Source: Ignavibacteriales bacterium | GTDB taxonomy: Bacteria > Bacteroidota > Ignavibacteria > Ignavibacteriales > Ignavibacteriaceae | Direction: 5' to 3' | NCBI GenBank assembly: GCA_016709765.1 | Contig: JADJMD010000012.1 | Coordinates: 558,001-622,000, forward strand | DNA length: 64,000 nt | Shown: positions 35,097-44,303 of the stretch, in pieces | Layout of the letters: the number at the start of each line of letters is the position of its first letter | How positions within the stretch are numbered: position 1 is the first letter of the stretch | Position numbers and translations under genes: made by a program | The notes under the pieces: model-generated | Database searches by the model: none | Seen by the model: only the letters and a program-made list of their open reading frames with translations | What the model was told of the DNA's origin: nothing

Positions 35097-36239
35097 TTAT
35101 CTTATTTTATCTGCTTCATCAAAAGCGTGTTTAGCATCATCGTTCATTCCAAGCACAGAATAAACTTTTCCTAAAAGTTCCCAAGTTTGTGCATTAGCAT
35201 CTTTCATCTGAACAGCTTTTTCTAAAAAAGGTAATGCTGATTGATACTTTGCTTTATATTCATCCGAAACTACTCCTGTTTCATCAGATTTTTTATTTAA
35301 GAAGGTTCCCCACTTTAAATAGGTTACACCAAGATTGTAAATAGCATTGTCGTAAGCTGCATCAATTTCAATAGCTTTTTTGAACTGAGTTTCAGCACCG
35401 GCAAAATCATCTGCACCTAATAAAAGAACACCATAATTATATCTGATGTTTTTATCTTCAGGTTTTGCCTCAACAAGATTCTTATACTTATCAATAGCTT
35501 CAGTGCTTCTTTCTGCACCAATATAAGAGGTTGATAAAGTAACAAGCATTTCCGGATCATTAGGATAAATTTTTAATCCTTCTTCTAAAACATCAATGCT
35601 TTTATTAAACTCAACTTTCGCTTCTTCAACTTTTCCTTCATTTTTTAGATTAGTTCCATTTACATAATAAATTTCACCTAAGAACTTATATCCATCAATA
35701 GATTTTTCACGATCTATTAATTGTTTTAACGGAGCAACAGCAGCTTCATTCTCACCTTTACTTAAATAAACAAACGCAAGATTTTTATATGTATCTGCAG
35801 AATCTGGTTCGATTCTAAGTGCGGAATTAAAATCTGAAATTGATTTATCATAATAAATTTTTGCACTATCTGGATCAGCTGATTTTATGCCTCTCTGATA
35901 ATAGCCAACACCGCGATTAAAAGCCTGTGCCCAAAAATACTTTCTGGAAGTATTGATATCCTTTTCAAAGTTCTTGCTGATGGCTAGTGATTTATCATAA
36001 CTATCAACCATTTCCATAAAATTTCCTTGTTCGCCATGAACAAATCCTAATAAATAAAATCCTTCATCACTTTTAGGATTTTTTGTTACTTCTTTCTGTA
36101 AAACTTCTAGAGCTTTATCGTAGTTTTTCTGCTGAATGTATAATTTAGCACTTGTAATTTCTGTGGATCCGCATTGATATCCCACAAAAAGCATACTTAA
36201 CATAAGTAATGCAACTACGAACAATTTTGTTTGTCTCAT
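35097..36239 (-). CDS. Exported TPR protein
   Basis: 380 residues from ATG 36239, chosen because GGAGAG sits 4 bases upstream and the signal peptide 'KLFVVALLMLSMLFVGYQ' then begins at once. An upstream ATG at 36281 would bury the signal. The Cys after GYQ could be a non-standard lipidation site. There are about eight TPRs ('AKLYIQQKNYDKALEVLQKE', 'EGFYLLGFVHGEQGNFMEMV', 'AFVYLSKGENEAAVAPLKQL'), then a C-terminal 'AQTWELLGKVYSVLGMNDDA'. It probably acts as a periplasmic scaffold; the partner is unknown. It is in an operon with the DUF3467 gene. Confidence 0.82.
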   Translation of the reverse strand: MRQTKLFVVALLMLSMLFVGYQCGSTEITSAKLYIQQKNYDKALEVLQKEVTKNPKSDEGFYLLGFVHGEQGNFMEMVDSYDKSLAISKNFEKDINTSRKYFWAQAFNRGVGYYQRGIKSADPDSAKIYYDKSISDFNSALRIEPDSADTYKNLAFVYLSKGENEAAVAPLKQLIDREKSIDGYKFLGEIYYVNGTNLKNEGKVEEAKVEFNKSIDVLEEGLKIYPNDPEMLVTLSTSYIGAERSTEAIDKYKNLVEAKPEDKNIRYNYGVLLLGADDFAGAETQFKKAIEIDAAYDNAIYNLGVTYLKWGTFLNKKSDETGVVSDEYKAKYQSALPFLEKAVQMKDANAQTWELLGKVYSVLGMNDDAKHAFDEADKIR

Positions 36240-36301
36240 TTTCTCTCCGATTATAAGTAAAAAATTAATTCCTTTATTCATACTCTTCTAATTTTATAGC
36301 T

Positions 36302-36309
36302 CAAAGATA
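36302..36309 (-). promoter_or_regulatory. Candidate -7 box upstream of the exported TPR gene
   Basis: The minus strand reads TATCTTTG, the same TAnnTTTG box seen before lptF, 62 bases upstream of the TPR start. No TTG was found at the expected distance upstream, so this is weak. Confidence 0.25.
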
Positions 36310-36342
36310 CAAACATTTTTTAAAATATATAGCCATTTCTTA

Positions 36343-36356
36343 GGTGTTAAAACACC
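36343..36356. promoter_or_regulatory. Palindrome, possible operator, between the TPR and adenosine deaminase genes
   Basis: GGTGTT-AA-AACACC is a perfect 6-2-6 inverted repeat in the divergent region, 62 bases before the deaminase start and about 100 before the TPR start. It has the size and symmetry of a dimeric repressor site, but no regulator gene is adjacent, and it could be chance in this A/T-rich spacer. Confidence 0.25.
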
Positions 36357-36417
36357 AATTTAAATTGATTTTACTTGCTTAAAAGGATATTTTTTGGTAA
36401 CAAAAAAGAGGTTTATT

Positions 36418-37536
36418 GTGACCACCGAACAAATTATCAAAACTATCCCAAAAGTACTTTTACACGACCATCTTGATGGTGGACTTAGACCCCAAACTAT
36501 TATTGATCTTGCTGAAGAACTTAACTACAATAAACTTCCCACAAAAAATGCTAGCGAACTTGCCGAGTGGTTTCATCGCGGTGCAAATAAAGGAAATCTT
36601 GTAGAATATCTTCAAGGCTTTGAACACACAACTGCAGTTATGCAAACTAAAGAAGGATTGGAACGTATTTCCTACGAAATGATGGAAGACATGCATAACG
36701 ATGGTGTTGTTTATGTTGAAACAAGATTCGCTCCCGTTTATCACAGAATGAAAGGTTTATATTACGAAGATTCCGTTAATGCAGTGCTTGCAGGATTAGA
36801 ACGCGGGAAAAAAGATTTTGGAGTTGGTTATGGTTTGATACTTTGCGGAATGCGTAATATGAAAGACACAGTTGATATAGCAGAACTAGCTGTAAATTTT
36901 AGAAATGATGGAGTTGTTGGATTTGATCTTGCAGGTGAAGAGGGCGGCTATCCACCTAAAAAACATATCGAAGCTTTTCAACATATACAAAGAGCTAATT
37001 TCAATATTACAATTCATGCAGGTGAAGCATTTGGTAAAGAATCTATCTGGCAGGCAATACAATGGTGCGGCGCACATAGAATCGGACACGCAACAAGATT
37101 ATTGGAAGATATTGTTCTTGATGCAAACGGCAATGTTGTAAAGTTTGGAGAACTTGCTCAATATGTTTTGGATAAAAGAATTCCGCTTGAGATTTGTCTT
37201 CTAAGTAATCTTCATACAGGTGCAGTTGATAAGTTAGAAAATCATCCGTTTGGAATTTTGTACAAAGAAAAATTCCGCGTTACAATAAATACTGATGATA
37301 GGCTAATGAGCGACACTACAATGACAAAAGAATTCTTAACTGCAATTGAATATTTCAATCTAAACTTTGAAGATTTTGAAAAGATCACAATCAACTCAAT
37401 GAAGTCTGCATTCATTCCTTATAAAGAAAGATTGCAATACATTTACAACATAATTAAACCAGGTTATCAAAAAATACGAGAAAAAATATTATCGTTTAAT
37501 AACGCTAAAGGAGAAAATGAAAAAACTATTCACTAA
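36418..37536 (+). CDS. add: Adenosine deaminase
   Basis: Hydrolyses adenosine (or a related purine) to inosine and ammonia. It is 372 residues from GTG 36418, which has AAGAGG 6 bases upstream; the TTG at 36394 has no such site. Metal-dependent deaminase motifs are all present: 'LLHDHLDGGLRP' (two zinc His), 'TIHAGEAFG', 'AHRIGHATRL' and 'RVTINTDDRLMS'. Substrate choice between adenosine and adenine-like nucleosides cannot be fixed. A small gene overlaps its end by 20 bases. Confidence 0.9.
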   Translation: MTTEQIIKTIPKVLLHDHLDGGLRPQTIIDLAEELNYNKLPTKNASELAEWFHRGANKGNLVEYLQGFEHTTAVMQTKEGLERISYEMMEDMHNDGVVYVETRFAPVYHRMKGLYYEDSVNAVLAGLERGKKDFGVGYGLILCGMRNMKDTVDIAELAVNFRNDGVVGFDLAGEEGGYPPKKHIEAFQHIQRANFNITIHAGEAFGKESIWQAIQWCGAHRIGHATRLLEDIVLDANGNVVKFGELAQYVLDKRIPLEICLLSNLHTGAVDKLENHPFGILYKEKFRVTINTDDRLMSDTTMTKEFLTAIEYFNLNFEDFEKITINSMKSAFIPYKERLQYIYNIIKPGYQKIREKILSFNNAKGENEKTIH

Positions 37537-37852
37537 TTACAATTTTGAATTCGATAAGAATGAAAAAAAATTATTAACAAATTTTTGTAAACAAGCTTTA
37601 AAACAAGTATCCGGCGATAGCAGATTTTTTGCTGAAGAAAAAGCATTTAATTCCATTATAGAAAAATTAAATCAGGGCGAAGACGTAGTTAAATTTACAA
37701 AAGATGAAAAGATAAGATTGACTCATCAGCTTAAACAAAACTCTGACTTTATGAAAAAGGAAATGAAAAAAAGCTGGTTTATAAAAAAATGGATTTACAA
37801 ATCTTTATTCAAACAATACGATAGTTTATTGGAAAAGCATTTTAAGGATTAA
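37517..37852 (+). CDS. Small hypothetical protein, 111 residues
   Basis: Not recognised. Lysine- and phenylalanine-rich, all-helical by appearance ('KKLLTNFCKQALKQVSGDSR', 'EKIRLTHQLKQNSDFMKKEM'), and without signal peptide or membrane helix. It starts inside the adenosine deaminase gene with a good AAAGGAGAAA ribosome site and ends 2 bases before hutU, so it is part of that operon. Confidence 0.65.
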   Translation: MKKLFTNYNFEFDKNEKKLLTNFCKQALKQVSGDSRFFAEEKAFNSIIEKLNQGEDVVKFTKDEKIRLTHQLKQNSDFMKKEMKKSWFIKKWIYKSLFKQYDSLLEKHFKD

Positions 37853-37854
37853 TA

Positions 37855-39513
37855 ATGTTGACAGATACAAAAAATATTATAGCACCCACAGGCACAGAAA
37901 TTTCTTGTAAGGGCTGGATTCAGGAAGCCGCAATGCGAATGCTGATGAATAATCTGCATCCCGATGTTGCTGAAAATCCAAATGAATTAATTGTTTACGG
38001 CGGAAGTGGAAAAGCTGCTCGCAATTGGGAAGCATATGAAGCAATAATAACATCACTGCAAAGTTTAGAAAATGATGAAACTCTTTTAGTTCAATCAGGC
38101 AAACCTGTTGGAATATTTAAAACACATACAAACGCGCCACGAGTAATAATTTCAAACTCCATGCTTGTTCCTGATTGGGCAACGTGGGATGAGTTCCGCA
38201 GATTAGAACAGCTTGGTCTAACGATGTACGGACAAATGACAGCTGGCAGTTGGATTTACATTGGAACTCAAGGAATCCTACAAGGCACTTATGAAACTTT
38301 TGCAGAAGCAGCAAAAAAATATTTTGGTGGCTCACTTAAAAACAGATTTGTTTTAACTGCTGGATTAGGCGGTATGGGTGGCGCTCAACCCCTTGCAGCA
38401 ACGTTTAATGGCGCTGCATTTCTTGGTGTTGATGTTGATCGAGCAAGAATCCAAAAAAGAATTGATACTGGTTACACAGATGTAATTACAGATAACCTTG
38501 ATGAAGCACTGAATATTGTTCTCGATGCAAAACAAAAAGGAGAAGCGCTTTCTGTTGGGTTGATTGGTAACGCCGGAGAAGTTCATCACGAAATTATTAA
38601 GCGGGGAATTGTTCCAGATATCGTAACAGATCAAACATCTGCACATGACATGTTAAATGGTTATGTTCCAATGGAAATGAGTTTTGAAGATGCAGTTGAA
38701 TTAAGAAAATCCGATCCAGAAAAATATATTTCTCTTTCCCGCAAAACCGTTATTAAGCATGTTGAAGCAATGTTGGAATTTAAAAAACGAGGGTCAATAG
38801 TTTTTGATTATGGAAATAATATTCGCGGTGAAGCTAAGGAAAACGGATTGGCAAATGCTTTTGATATTCCGGGATTTGTTCCGGAATTCATTCGCCCCCT
38901 TTTCTGTGATGGCAAAGGACCATTTCGTTGGGCCGCACTTAGCGGTGATCCAAATGATATTTATGTTACTGATCAAGCTATACGAGAAGCCTTTCCGGAA
39001 AACAAACAACTTCTCAACTGGATTGATATGGCACAAAAGAAAGTTCACTTTCAAGGATTACCCGCACGAATTTGCTGGCTCGGTTATGGTGAACGTGCAA
39101 AGATGGGAAAGATTTTTAACAAACTTGTTGCTGATGGAAAAGTTAAAGCACCAATTGTAATCGGAAGAGACCATCTTGATTGCGGTTCTGTAGCATCACC
39201 AAACAGAGAAACAGAAGGAATGATTGATGGAAGTGATGCAATTGCTGATTGGCCAATCCTAAATGCGCTCCTAAATGCTATCGGAGGTGCAAGCTGGGTT
39301 TCCGTTCACCATGGCGGCGGGGTTGGAATAGGTAAATCAATCCACGCCGGAATGGTTGTGGTTGCAGACGGAACTAAAGAAGCGGAAGAACGACTAGAAA
39401 GAGTTCTTACTTATGATCCTGGAATGGGAATAATGCGACACGCAGATGCAGGTTATCAACAAGCAATTGACAATGCAAAAAAATGGAATGTGAAAATTCC
39501 AATGTTAAAATAA
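37855..39513 (+). CDS. hutU: Urocanate hydratase
   Basis: Converts urocanate to imidazolone propionate, the second step of histidine breakdown, with tightly bound NAD+. It is 552 residues, normal length. Motifs: 'TYETFAEAAKKYFGGSLKNR', the glycine-rich 'LTAGLGGMGGAQPLAATFNG', and the family signature around the catalytic Cys, 'GLPARICWLGYGERAKMGK'. No hutH, hutI or hutG is in the window, so this is a detached hut gene, here in a row with adenosine deaminase and a small unknown gene. Confidence 0.97.
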   Translation: MLTDTKNIIAPTGTEISCKGWIQEAAMRMLMNNLHPDVAENPNELIVYGGSGKAARNWEAYEAIITSLQSLENDETLLVQSGKPVGIFKTHTNAPRVIISNSMLVPDWATWDEFRRLEQLGLTMYGQMTAGSWIYIGTQGILQGTYETFAEAAKKYFGGSLKNRFVLTAGLGGMGGAQPLAATFNGAAFLGVDVDRARIQKRIDTGYTDVITDNLDEALNIVLDAKQKGEALSVGLIGNAGEVHHEIIKRGIVPDIVTDQTSAHDMLNGYVPMEMSFEDAVELRKSDPEKYISLSRKTVIKHVEAMLEFKKRGSIVFDYGNNIRGEAKENGLANAFDIPGFVPEFIRPLFCDGKGPFRWAALSGDPNDIYVTDQAIREAFPENKQLLNWIDMAQKKVHFQGLPARICWLGYGERAKMGKIFNKLVADGKVKAPIVIGRDHLDCGSVASPNRETEGMIDGSDAIADWPILNALLNAIGGASWVSVHHGGGVGIGKSIHAGMVVVADGTKEAEERLERVLTYDPGMGIMRHADAGYQQAIDNAKKWNVKIPMLK

Positions 39514-39663
39514 TTTTTGTTACTCAGAACGAAGATGAAGATTTGCAATTATATTAAAGTCCGAAATTCTATTATGAAAATTGTTAGTAAATCATTTCGA
39601 TGGAGTCTTCGAATAAGAAACTTTACTTCTTGTTCCGGAAACAAATTTCTCCCTTCGGCCGAA

Positions 39664-39984
39664 ATGACACTAATTATTTTTTTGTGTTTTTCCTTTGCTA
39701 GCACATCTTTCTCACAAGATAAAAGCAAAATAAATTTTGAAACTTGTACTTTTAAAGATTTTCCACTCAATGGAAAAATAAAATTTGTAGAATCTTTTCC
39801 AGATATAACTGTTCAAATAGTGGAATCATTTCCTGATCTTAAAGTAAAAATAGTTAACTCGTTTCCGGATGATTGCGGAGAGTGGCAGATAGTAGATTCA
39901 TTTCCTGATATTAAAATCAAAATAGTTGATTCGTTTCCAGATATAAAAGTTAAATTCGTTGAATCATTTCCAGGTAAACCATAA
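39664..39984 (+). CDS. Small secreted 'SFPD' repeat protein
   Basis: From ATG 39664: signal peptide 'MTLIIFLCFSFASTSFSQ', then about 85 residues dominated by six copies of an 11-13 residue unit of the form I-V-(D/E/N)-S-F-P-D-(I/L)-K-V-K: 'KFVESFPDITVQIVESFPDL' shows two. Short repeats of this kind can form a beta-solenoid or a flat sheet. In-frame starts at 39517 and 39574 would add a basic segment that looks derived from a repeat-like stretch. I recall similar small proteins in Bacteroidota but no function. It lies directly upstream of serA (14 bases). Confidence 0.6.
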   Translation: MTLIIFLCFSFASTSFSQDKSKINFETCTFKDFPLNGKIKFVESFPDITVQIVESFPDLKVKIVNSFPDDCGEWQIVDSFPDIKIKIVDSFPDIKVKFVESFPGKP

Positions 39985-39998
39985 ACAAAGAGGTATTT

Positions 39999-41189
39999 AT
40001 GAAACTCAAAGTATTAGTAGCTGACAAATTTCCGGATAAATATATCCAGCAAATGAAAGACCTTGATCTTGAAGTAATCTACAATGCAAAACTTGGAGAA
40101 AAAGATCTTCCAGAAGCTGCAAAAGATGTGGATATAGTAGTTGTGCGTTCAACAATAGTAAACGAAGAAACTATCAGCAGCGGAAAAAAACTTAATTTAA
40201 TTATTCGTGCCGGCTCAGGTGTAAACAATATCAACATTGCTGCAGCGAATAAAAAAGGCATCTATGTTACAAATTGCCCAGGTATGAATGCTGTTGCAGT
40301 AGCCGAACTTGCTCTTGGATTGATGATTTCACTCGATCGATTTATTCCTGACAATGTTTCTGATTTCAATAAAAACGTTTGGAATAAGGACAAGTATTCC
40401 AAGGGTAAAGGATTAAAAGGGAAAACGCTTGGCCTTATCGGAGTTGGAAATATTGGAAAAGAGGTAGCTAAACGTGCACTTGCGTTTGAAATGAATGTTT
40501 ATGGAAAAGATATCACAAGAATTGAAGGCGTGCAAATAAAAGATTTCAGTGAAATGGATCAACTTCTACCTTTGTGTGATATAGTTACAATCCATTTGCC
40601 TTCTACCCCACAAACGAAAGGTTTATTCAACAAGCAAATGTTTGAGTATATGAAAGATGGCGCCTATCTAATTAACACATCTCGACAGGATGTAGTTGTT
40701 GAAGATGACTTGCTTGAAGCAATAAAAGAAAAAAACATCCGTTATGCATGTGATGTATTTAAAGGTGAACCTGAAGGTAAATCCGGTGAGGTTTTATCCA
40801 AGCTCCAAAACAATCCTAATGTTTATGTAACACATCATATTGGTGCTTCTACTGAGCAGGCACAAGATGCTGTTGCTGAAGAAACAATAAATATTATTAA
40901 GAAATTTGTTCATAGCGGAGTGATTGAACATTGGGTTAACAGAGCAAAGATTACAGATGCTCATTATCAACTTGTTGTTAAACATTATGATAAACCCGGT
41001 GTGCTAGCAAGTGTACTTGAAATTATACGAAGCGGCAACATTAACATTGAAGAGATTGAAAATATAATTTTTGAAGGTGGTATCGCTGCTTGCTGCACAA
41101 TGAAATTACAGACTGCTGCAACCGCAGATATGCTTAAGAAGATAAGTGAAAATACTAATGTAATTAGTTCAAGTCACGTAGAGATTTAG
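39999..41189 (+). CDS. serA: D-3-phosphoglycerate dehydrogenase
   Basis: First enzyme of serine synthesis (3-phosphoglycerate to phosphohydroxypyruvate, NAD+-linked). 396 residues: substrate domain, Rossmann domain with 'TLGLIGVGNIGKEVAKRALA', catalytic Arg in 'LINTSRQDVVVEDDLLEAI', catalytic His in 'YVTHHIGASTEQAQDAVAEE', and a C-terminal ACT domain ('HYDKPGVLASVLEIIRSGNI') usually used for serine feedback. Start at ATG 39999 with GAGG upstream. A strong terminator follows it. Confidence 0.93.
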   Translation: MKLKVLVADKFPDKYIQQMKDLDLEVIYNAKLGEKDLPEAAKDVDIVVVRSTIVNEETISSGKKLNLIIRAGSGVNNINIAAANKKGIYVTNCPGMNAVAVAELALGLMISLDRFIPDNVSDFNKNVWNKDKYSKGKGLKGKTLGLIGVGNIGKEVAKRALAFEMNVYGKDITRIEGVQIKDFSEMDQLLPLCDIVTIHLPSTPQTKGLFNKQMFEYMKDGAYLINTSRQDVVVEDDLLEAIKEKNIRYACDVFKGEPEGKSGEVLSKLQNNPNVYVTHHIGASTEQAQDAVAEETINIIKKFVHSGVIEHWVNRAKITDAHYQLVVKHYDKPGVLASVLEIIRSGNINIEEIENIIFEGGIAACCTMKLQTAATADMLKKISENTNVISSSHVEI

Positions 41190-41200
41190 TTTTGTTGTTG

Positions 41201-41231
41201 AGGGCGATTCTATGAATCGCTCTTTTTTTTT
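41201..41231 (+). terminator. Rho-independent terminator after serA
   Basis: A 10-bp stem (41201-41210 with 41214-41223; one G-U) with a 3-base loop, followed by eight to nine T. It starts 12 bases after the serA stop and 38 bases before the next start. Confidence 0.93.
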
Positions 41232-41239
41232 AATAATAG

Positions 41240-42148
41240 ATGAATTTTATGATAAAGTATATTACTGTTATTTTAATTTTTATTGTAACTTCTTCCAAAT
41301 TTACACTTTCCCAAATGCTTACAGAAAGATATGCACATCTTGGAAAAATGTTCATTCCCCAATTCTCATCTGCACCTTTTCCACATCTCAACCGAATGAA
41401 CGGGCATACTTATAATGATAAAACTTATTCTGAACAAGAGCATTATTGTGATAGCAGTGTCGCGATTTTTATTCCTAAAGGATTTAATCCAACAGAAAAA
41501 ACAAATATTGTGGTTTATTTCCACGGATGGAATAATAATATTGATAGTGCCTGTGTTCAATTTAATCTTATAGAACAATTTTGTGAAAGCAATAAAAATG
41601 CAATTTTTGTTTTTCCCGAAGGACCAAAAGATTCGCCGGATTCCTATGGAGGTAAGTTGGAGGAGAATGATGGTTTGAAAAATTTAATTGATGATGTTAT
41701 AAAGTATTTGGAAGAAAAAGGGAAATTGAAATCGAGCAAAATTGACGGTATTATTTTAGCGGGACATAGTGGGGCTTATCGTGTTATTTCATTTTGCTTA
41801 ATGCGCGGTGGTTACACAAAAAACATTTCTGATGTTATTTTATTTGATGCACTTTACGGACAAACAGAAAAATTTGCTCACTGGATAGAATATTTTGATG
41901 GAAGATTTATTAATATTTATACAGATGCTGGTGGGACAAAAAATGAAACTGAAAGTTTGATAGACGATTTGGATGCCTGGGAAATTCAATATTTCAGTAC
42001 TGAAGAATCGCAATTAAAAATTAATGACTTAAAAAATAATCGATTGATATTTATTCACACTGATCTAAATCATAATGAAGTCATATCAACAAGAAATCAA
42101 TTCCGGGATTATCTAAAAACAAGTAAGCTGCCATCGATTAAAAATTGA
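41240..42148 (+). CDS. Secreted alpha/beta hydrolase
   Basis: 302 residues with signal peptide ('MIKYITVILIFIVTSSKFTL'; Met at 41249 may be the real start). It has an alpha/beta hydrolase fold: oxyanion strand 'NIVVYFHGWNNNID', nucleophile elbow 'ILAGHSGAYRVISF' (G-H-S-G), and a late His in 'FIHTDLNHNEVIS'. It resembles the PHB depolymerase/esterase-like group, but the substrate is unknown. It has its own region between the serA terminator and the T9SS gene. Confidence 0.8.
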   Translation: MNFMIKYITVILIFIVTSSKFTLSQMLTERYAHLGKMFIPQFSSAPFPHLNRMNGHTYNDKTYSEQEHYCDSSVAIFIPKGFNPTEKTNIVVYFHGWNNNIDSACVQFNLIEQFCESNKNAIFVFPEGPKDSPDSYGGKLEENDGLKNLIDDVIKYLEEKGKLKSSKIDGIILAGHSGAYRVISFCLMRGGYTKNISDVILFDALYGQTEKFAHWIEYFDGRFINIYTDAGGTKNETESLIDDLDAWEIQYFSTEESQLKINDLKNNRLIFIHTDLNHNEVISTRNQFRDYLKTSKLPSIKN

Positions 42149-42373
42149 ATCAAATAGTACTCGCTTCCAGCCAACAATGCTAATATATTTCCACCTTCAT
42201 ATCAGTAATAAATACGTGCTAAATATTTACATTTAACAAATCAGAAGGTTTGGTGACTGATTATTAACCAAATTAGCTTCCCTATCGATCTTCTAAATGA
42301 ATTTATTCCGAATCCCTGTGGCATTTTGTTTGATTTTTTATTTAAGCAGATAAAACGAATTAAGAGGCAATAA

Positions 42374-43516
42374 ATGAAGAAGATATTTTACTTAGCTTTA
42401 ATAATGGTTGTAACGAATTCACTCAGCATTTTTTCACAAGAATCAATAATCGCAAATCATACTATAGCTAAATTATCACTCACTCCAAGTAATTGGATTG
42501 ATTCAGCAAAAGTAAAATTACACATTGCATATGGTCACACATCTCACGGTAGCCAGTTAATAACCGGAATGGATGGATTAGAAAATTGGAAAGGTTCGCA
42601 ATATGCTTTTAATGAAGGCGGAACCAACGGAGCTTTAGATATTGATGATTATGCCTTCAGTGGTGCATCAGATTTAGGCAGCCCAGACTTTGTAGCGTGG
42701 GAATCTGCAACTAGAACCTATCTAAATAATTCTGCAAACATTGATGTAAATGTAGTAATTTGGTCATGGTGTGGTCAAGTTAGCAGTGCGACTCAGGAAA
42801 ATATTGACACATATTTGAGTTTAATGAATGAATTAGAAAATGATTTTCCAAATGTAAAGTTTGTTTATATGACAGGGCACTTAGATGGAAGTGGAATTAA
42901 CGGGAACCTCAATCAAAGAAATGAACAGATAAGAAATTATTGCTTAACAAACAGAAAAATTTTATATGATTTTAATGATATAGAATCCTATGATCCGAAT
43001 GGGAATTATTATCTTGACAAGAATGCAACTGATAATTGTGATTATGACAGCGATGGAAATGGAAGCTTAGACAAAAATTGGGCAATTGATTGGCAGAACT
43101 CTCACACTATAAATATTGATTGGTATGACTGCTCACCAGCGCATACACAAGCATTAAATGGCAATTTAAAGGCTTATGCCGCTTGGTGGTTGTGGGCAAA
43201 ACTTGCAGGCTGGAATTCGGCTTCGACTATAGACAATGGGAATGAAATTGCAATTAACTTTAAACTTTATCAGAATTATCCTAATCCGTTTAATCCGACT
43301 ACAAAAATTAGTTGGAATTCTTCTATCAGAAGTCATCAATCCTTGATTATCTATAACATCATAGGAAATAAAATCGCAACTCTAGTTGATGAATTAAGAC
43401 CGGCAGGTGATTATGAAATAATTTTTAGTGATGCTTCTTTACCGAGTGGTGTTTATTTCTATCAATTAAAAGTTGGAGAATATGTTGAATCGAAAAAGAT
43501 GATATTAATAAAATAA
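42374..43516 (+). CDS. Secreted protein with T9SS type A sorting domain
   Basis: 380 residues. Signal peptide 'MKKIFYLALIMVVTNSLSIF', a central domain of about 260 residues with an SGNH-hydrolase-like look ('IAYGHTSHGSQLITGM', 'VVIWSWCGQVSSAT', 'VKFVYMTGHLDGSG'), a Ca-binding-like Asp/Asn stretch ('DYDSDGNGSLDKN'), and a C-terminal sorting domain starting 'YQNYPNPFNPTTKISW' and ending 'YVESKKMILIK'. The protein should be carried across the outer membrane by the type IX system and attached or released. Catalytic assignment is tentative. Confidence 0.85.
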   Translation: MKKIFYLALIMVVTNSLSIFSQESIIANHTIAKLSLTPSNWIDSAKVKLHIAYGHTSHGSQLITGMDGLENWKGSQYAFNEGGTNGALDIDDYAFSGASDLGSPDFVAWESATRTYLNNSANIDVNVVIWSWCGQVSSATQENIDTYLSLMNELENDFPNVKFVYMTGHLDGSGINGNLNQRNEQIRNYCLTNRKILYDFNDIESYDPNGNYYLDKNATDNCDYDSDGNGSLDKNWAIDWQNSHTINIDWYDCSPAHTQALNGNLKAYAAWWLWAKLAGWNSASTIDNGNEIAINFKLYQNYPNPFNPTTKISWNSSIRSHQSLIIYNIIGNKIATLVDELRPAGDYEIIFSDASLPSGVYFYQLKVGEYVESKKMILIK

Positions 43517-43532
43517 ATATTCAATTCTTTTT

Positions 43533-44294
43533 CTAAACAAATTTAATATCTATCATATCCTTAAGAATTCCGTGAAAATAAGGCAACTGCATTAACGTCT
43601 TTATTCCTTCAAGATCCTGATCTTCGAGATCAAAAACTATATGCTGAATGTTTACTGAAATAAAATCCAGGGAGGTTTGTGTAAATCCTTTTAGAATGGA
43701 TGCGTATTCTTCTGTATGACCATTTAGTAAATCATCTCTATGTTTCTCAGCAAATTCCTTAAGAACTAATTCTGATGTGGAAGCAAGAATAAAGTTAACA
43801 TAAGGGGCATCAATCAGTTCAATTATTTCTTCTGCAAAACTTAATCCGTTTAGAAACAATTCTTTCATATAATTTTCATCACCAACAACAAGTGTGTTAG
43901 CATCAATGTGTGACGATTCATCCTTGACTAATGTAGGTGTAACATCAACATCATAAAATTCTTTAAACAAAATTTTACTTAGAATTATTTCATTAGTTGT
44001 TACATCGCCTTTAAGAAATATTTGTTCTAATTTTTCCTGACCTTCTTTAAAATGAATGTATGAATTTGAAAGAAGTGCGTTGAATGAGATACCAATTTTG
44101 GAAGAGACAAATAAATCTTTAAAAGCAAGTAAATCTAATATTGGGATTAGCCCGATTGAATTTTCATCCATCGATAATTTTTTAGCAATTAAAGCAGCAG
44201 GATGAAACTCAATAGAAACACTTCCTTCAAGATTTAGTTCAGAAAGGAATATCTGGGAAAAAACATTTTGCGGAAGGAAAATTTTAGATTTCAT
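43533..44294 (-). CDS. MqnA-like (type 2 periplasmic-binding fold) protein, tentative
   Basis: 253 residues, cytoplasmic, without signal peptide. The order of elements 'SIEFHPAALIAKKLSMDENS' - 'IGLIPILDLLAFKDL' - 'ISFNALLSNSYIHF' - 'GDVTTNEIILSKILFKEF' follows the pattern of MqnA/MqnD menaquinone-pathway enzymes, where a low-affinity binding-protein fold makes the active site. Several usual MqnA residues (for example the 'YLN..P' start) are not evident, so it may be a divergent relative with another function. It lies just beyond the rplS terminator and is probably a transcript of its own. Confidence 0.45.
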   Translation of the reverse strand: MKSKIFLPQNVFSQIFLSELNLEGSVSIEFHPAALIAKKLSMDENSIGLIPILDLLAFKDLFVSSKIGISFNALLSNSYIHFKEGQEKLEQIFLKGDVTTNEIILSKILFKEFYDVDVTPTLVKDESSHIDANTLVVGDENYMKELFLNGLSFAEEIIELIDAPYVNFILASTSELVLKEFAEKHRDDLLNGHTEEYASILKGFTQTSLDFISVNIQHIVFDLEDQDLEGIKTLMQLPYFHGILKDMIDIKFV

Positions 44295-44303
44295 AAAATA
44301 AAA

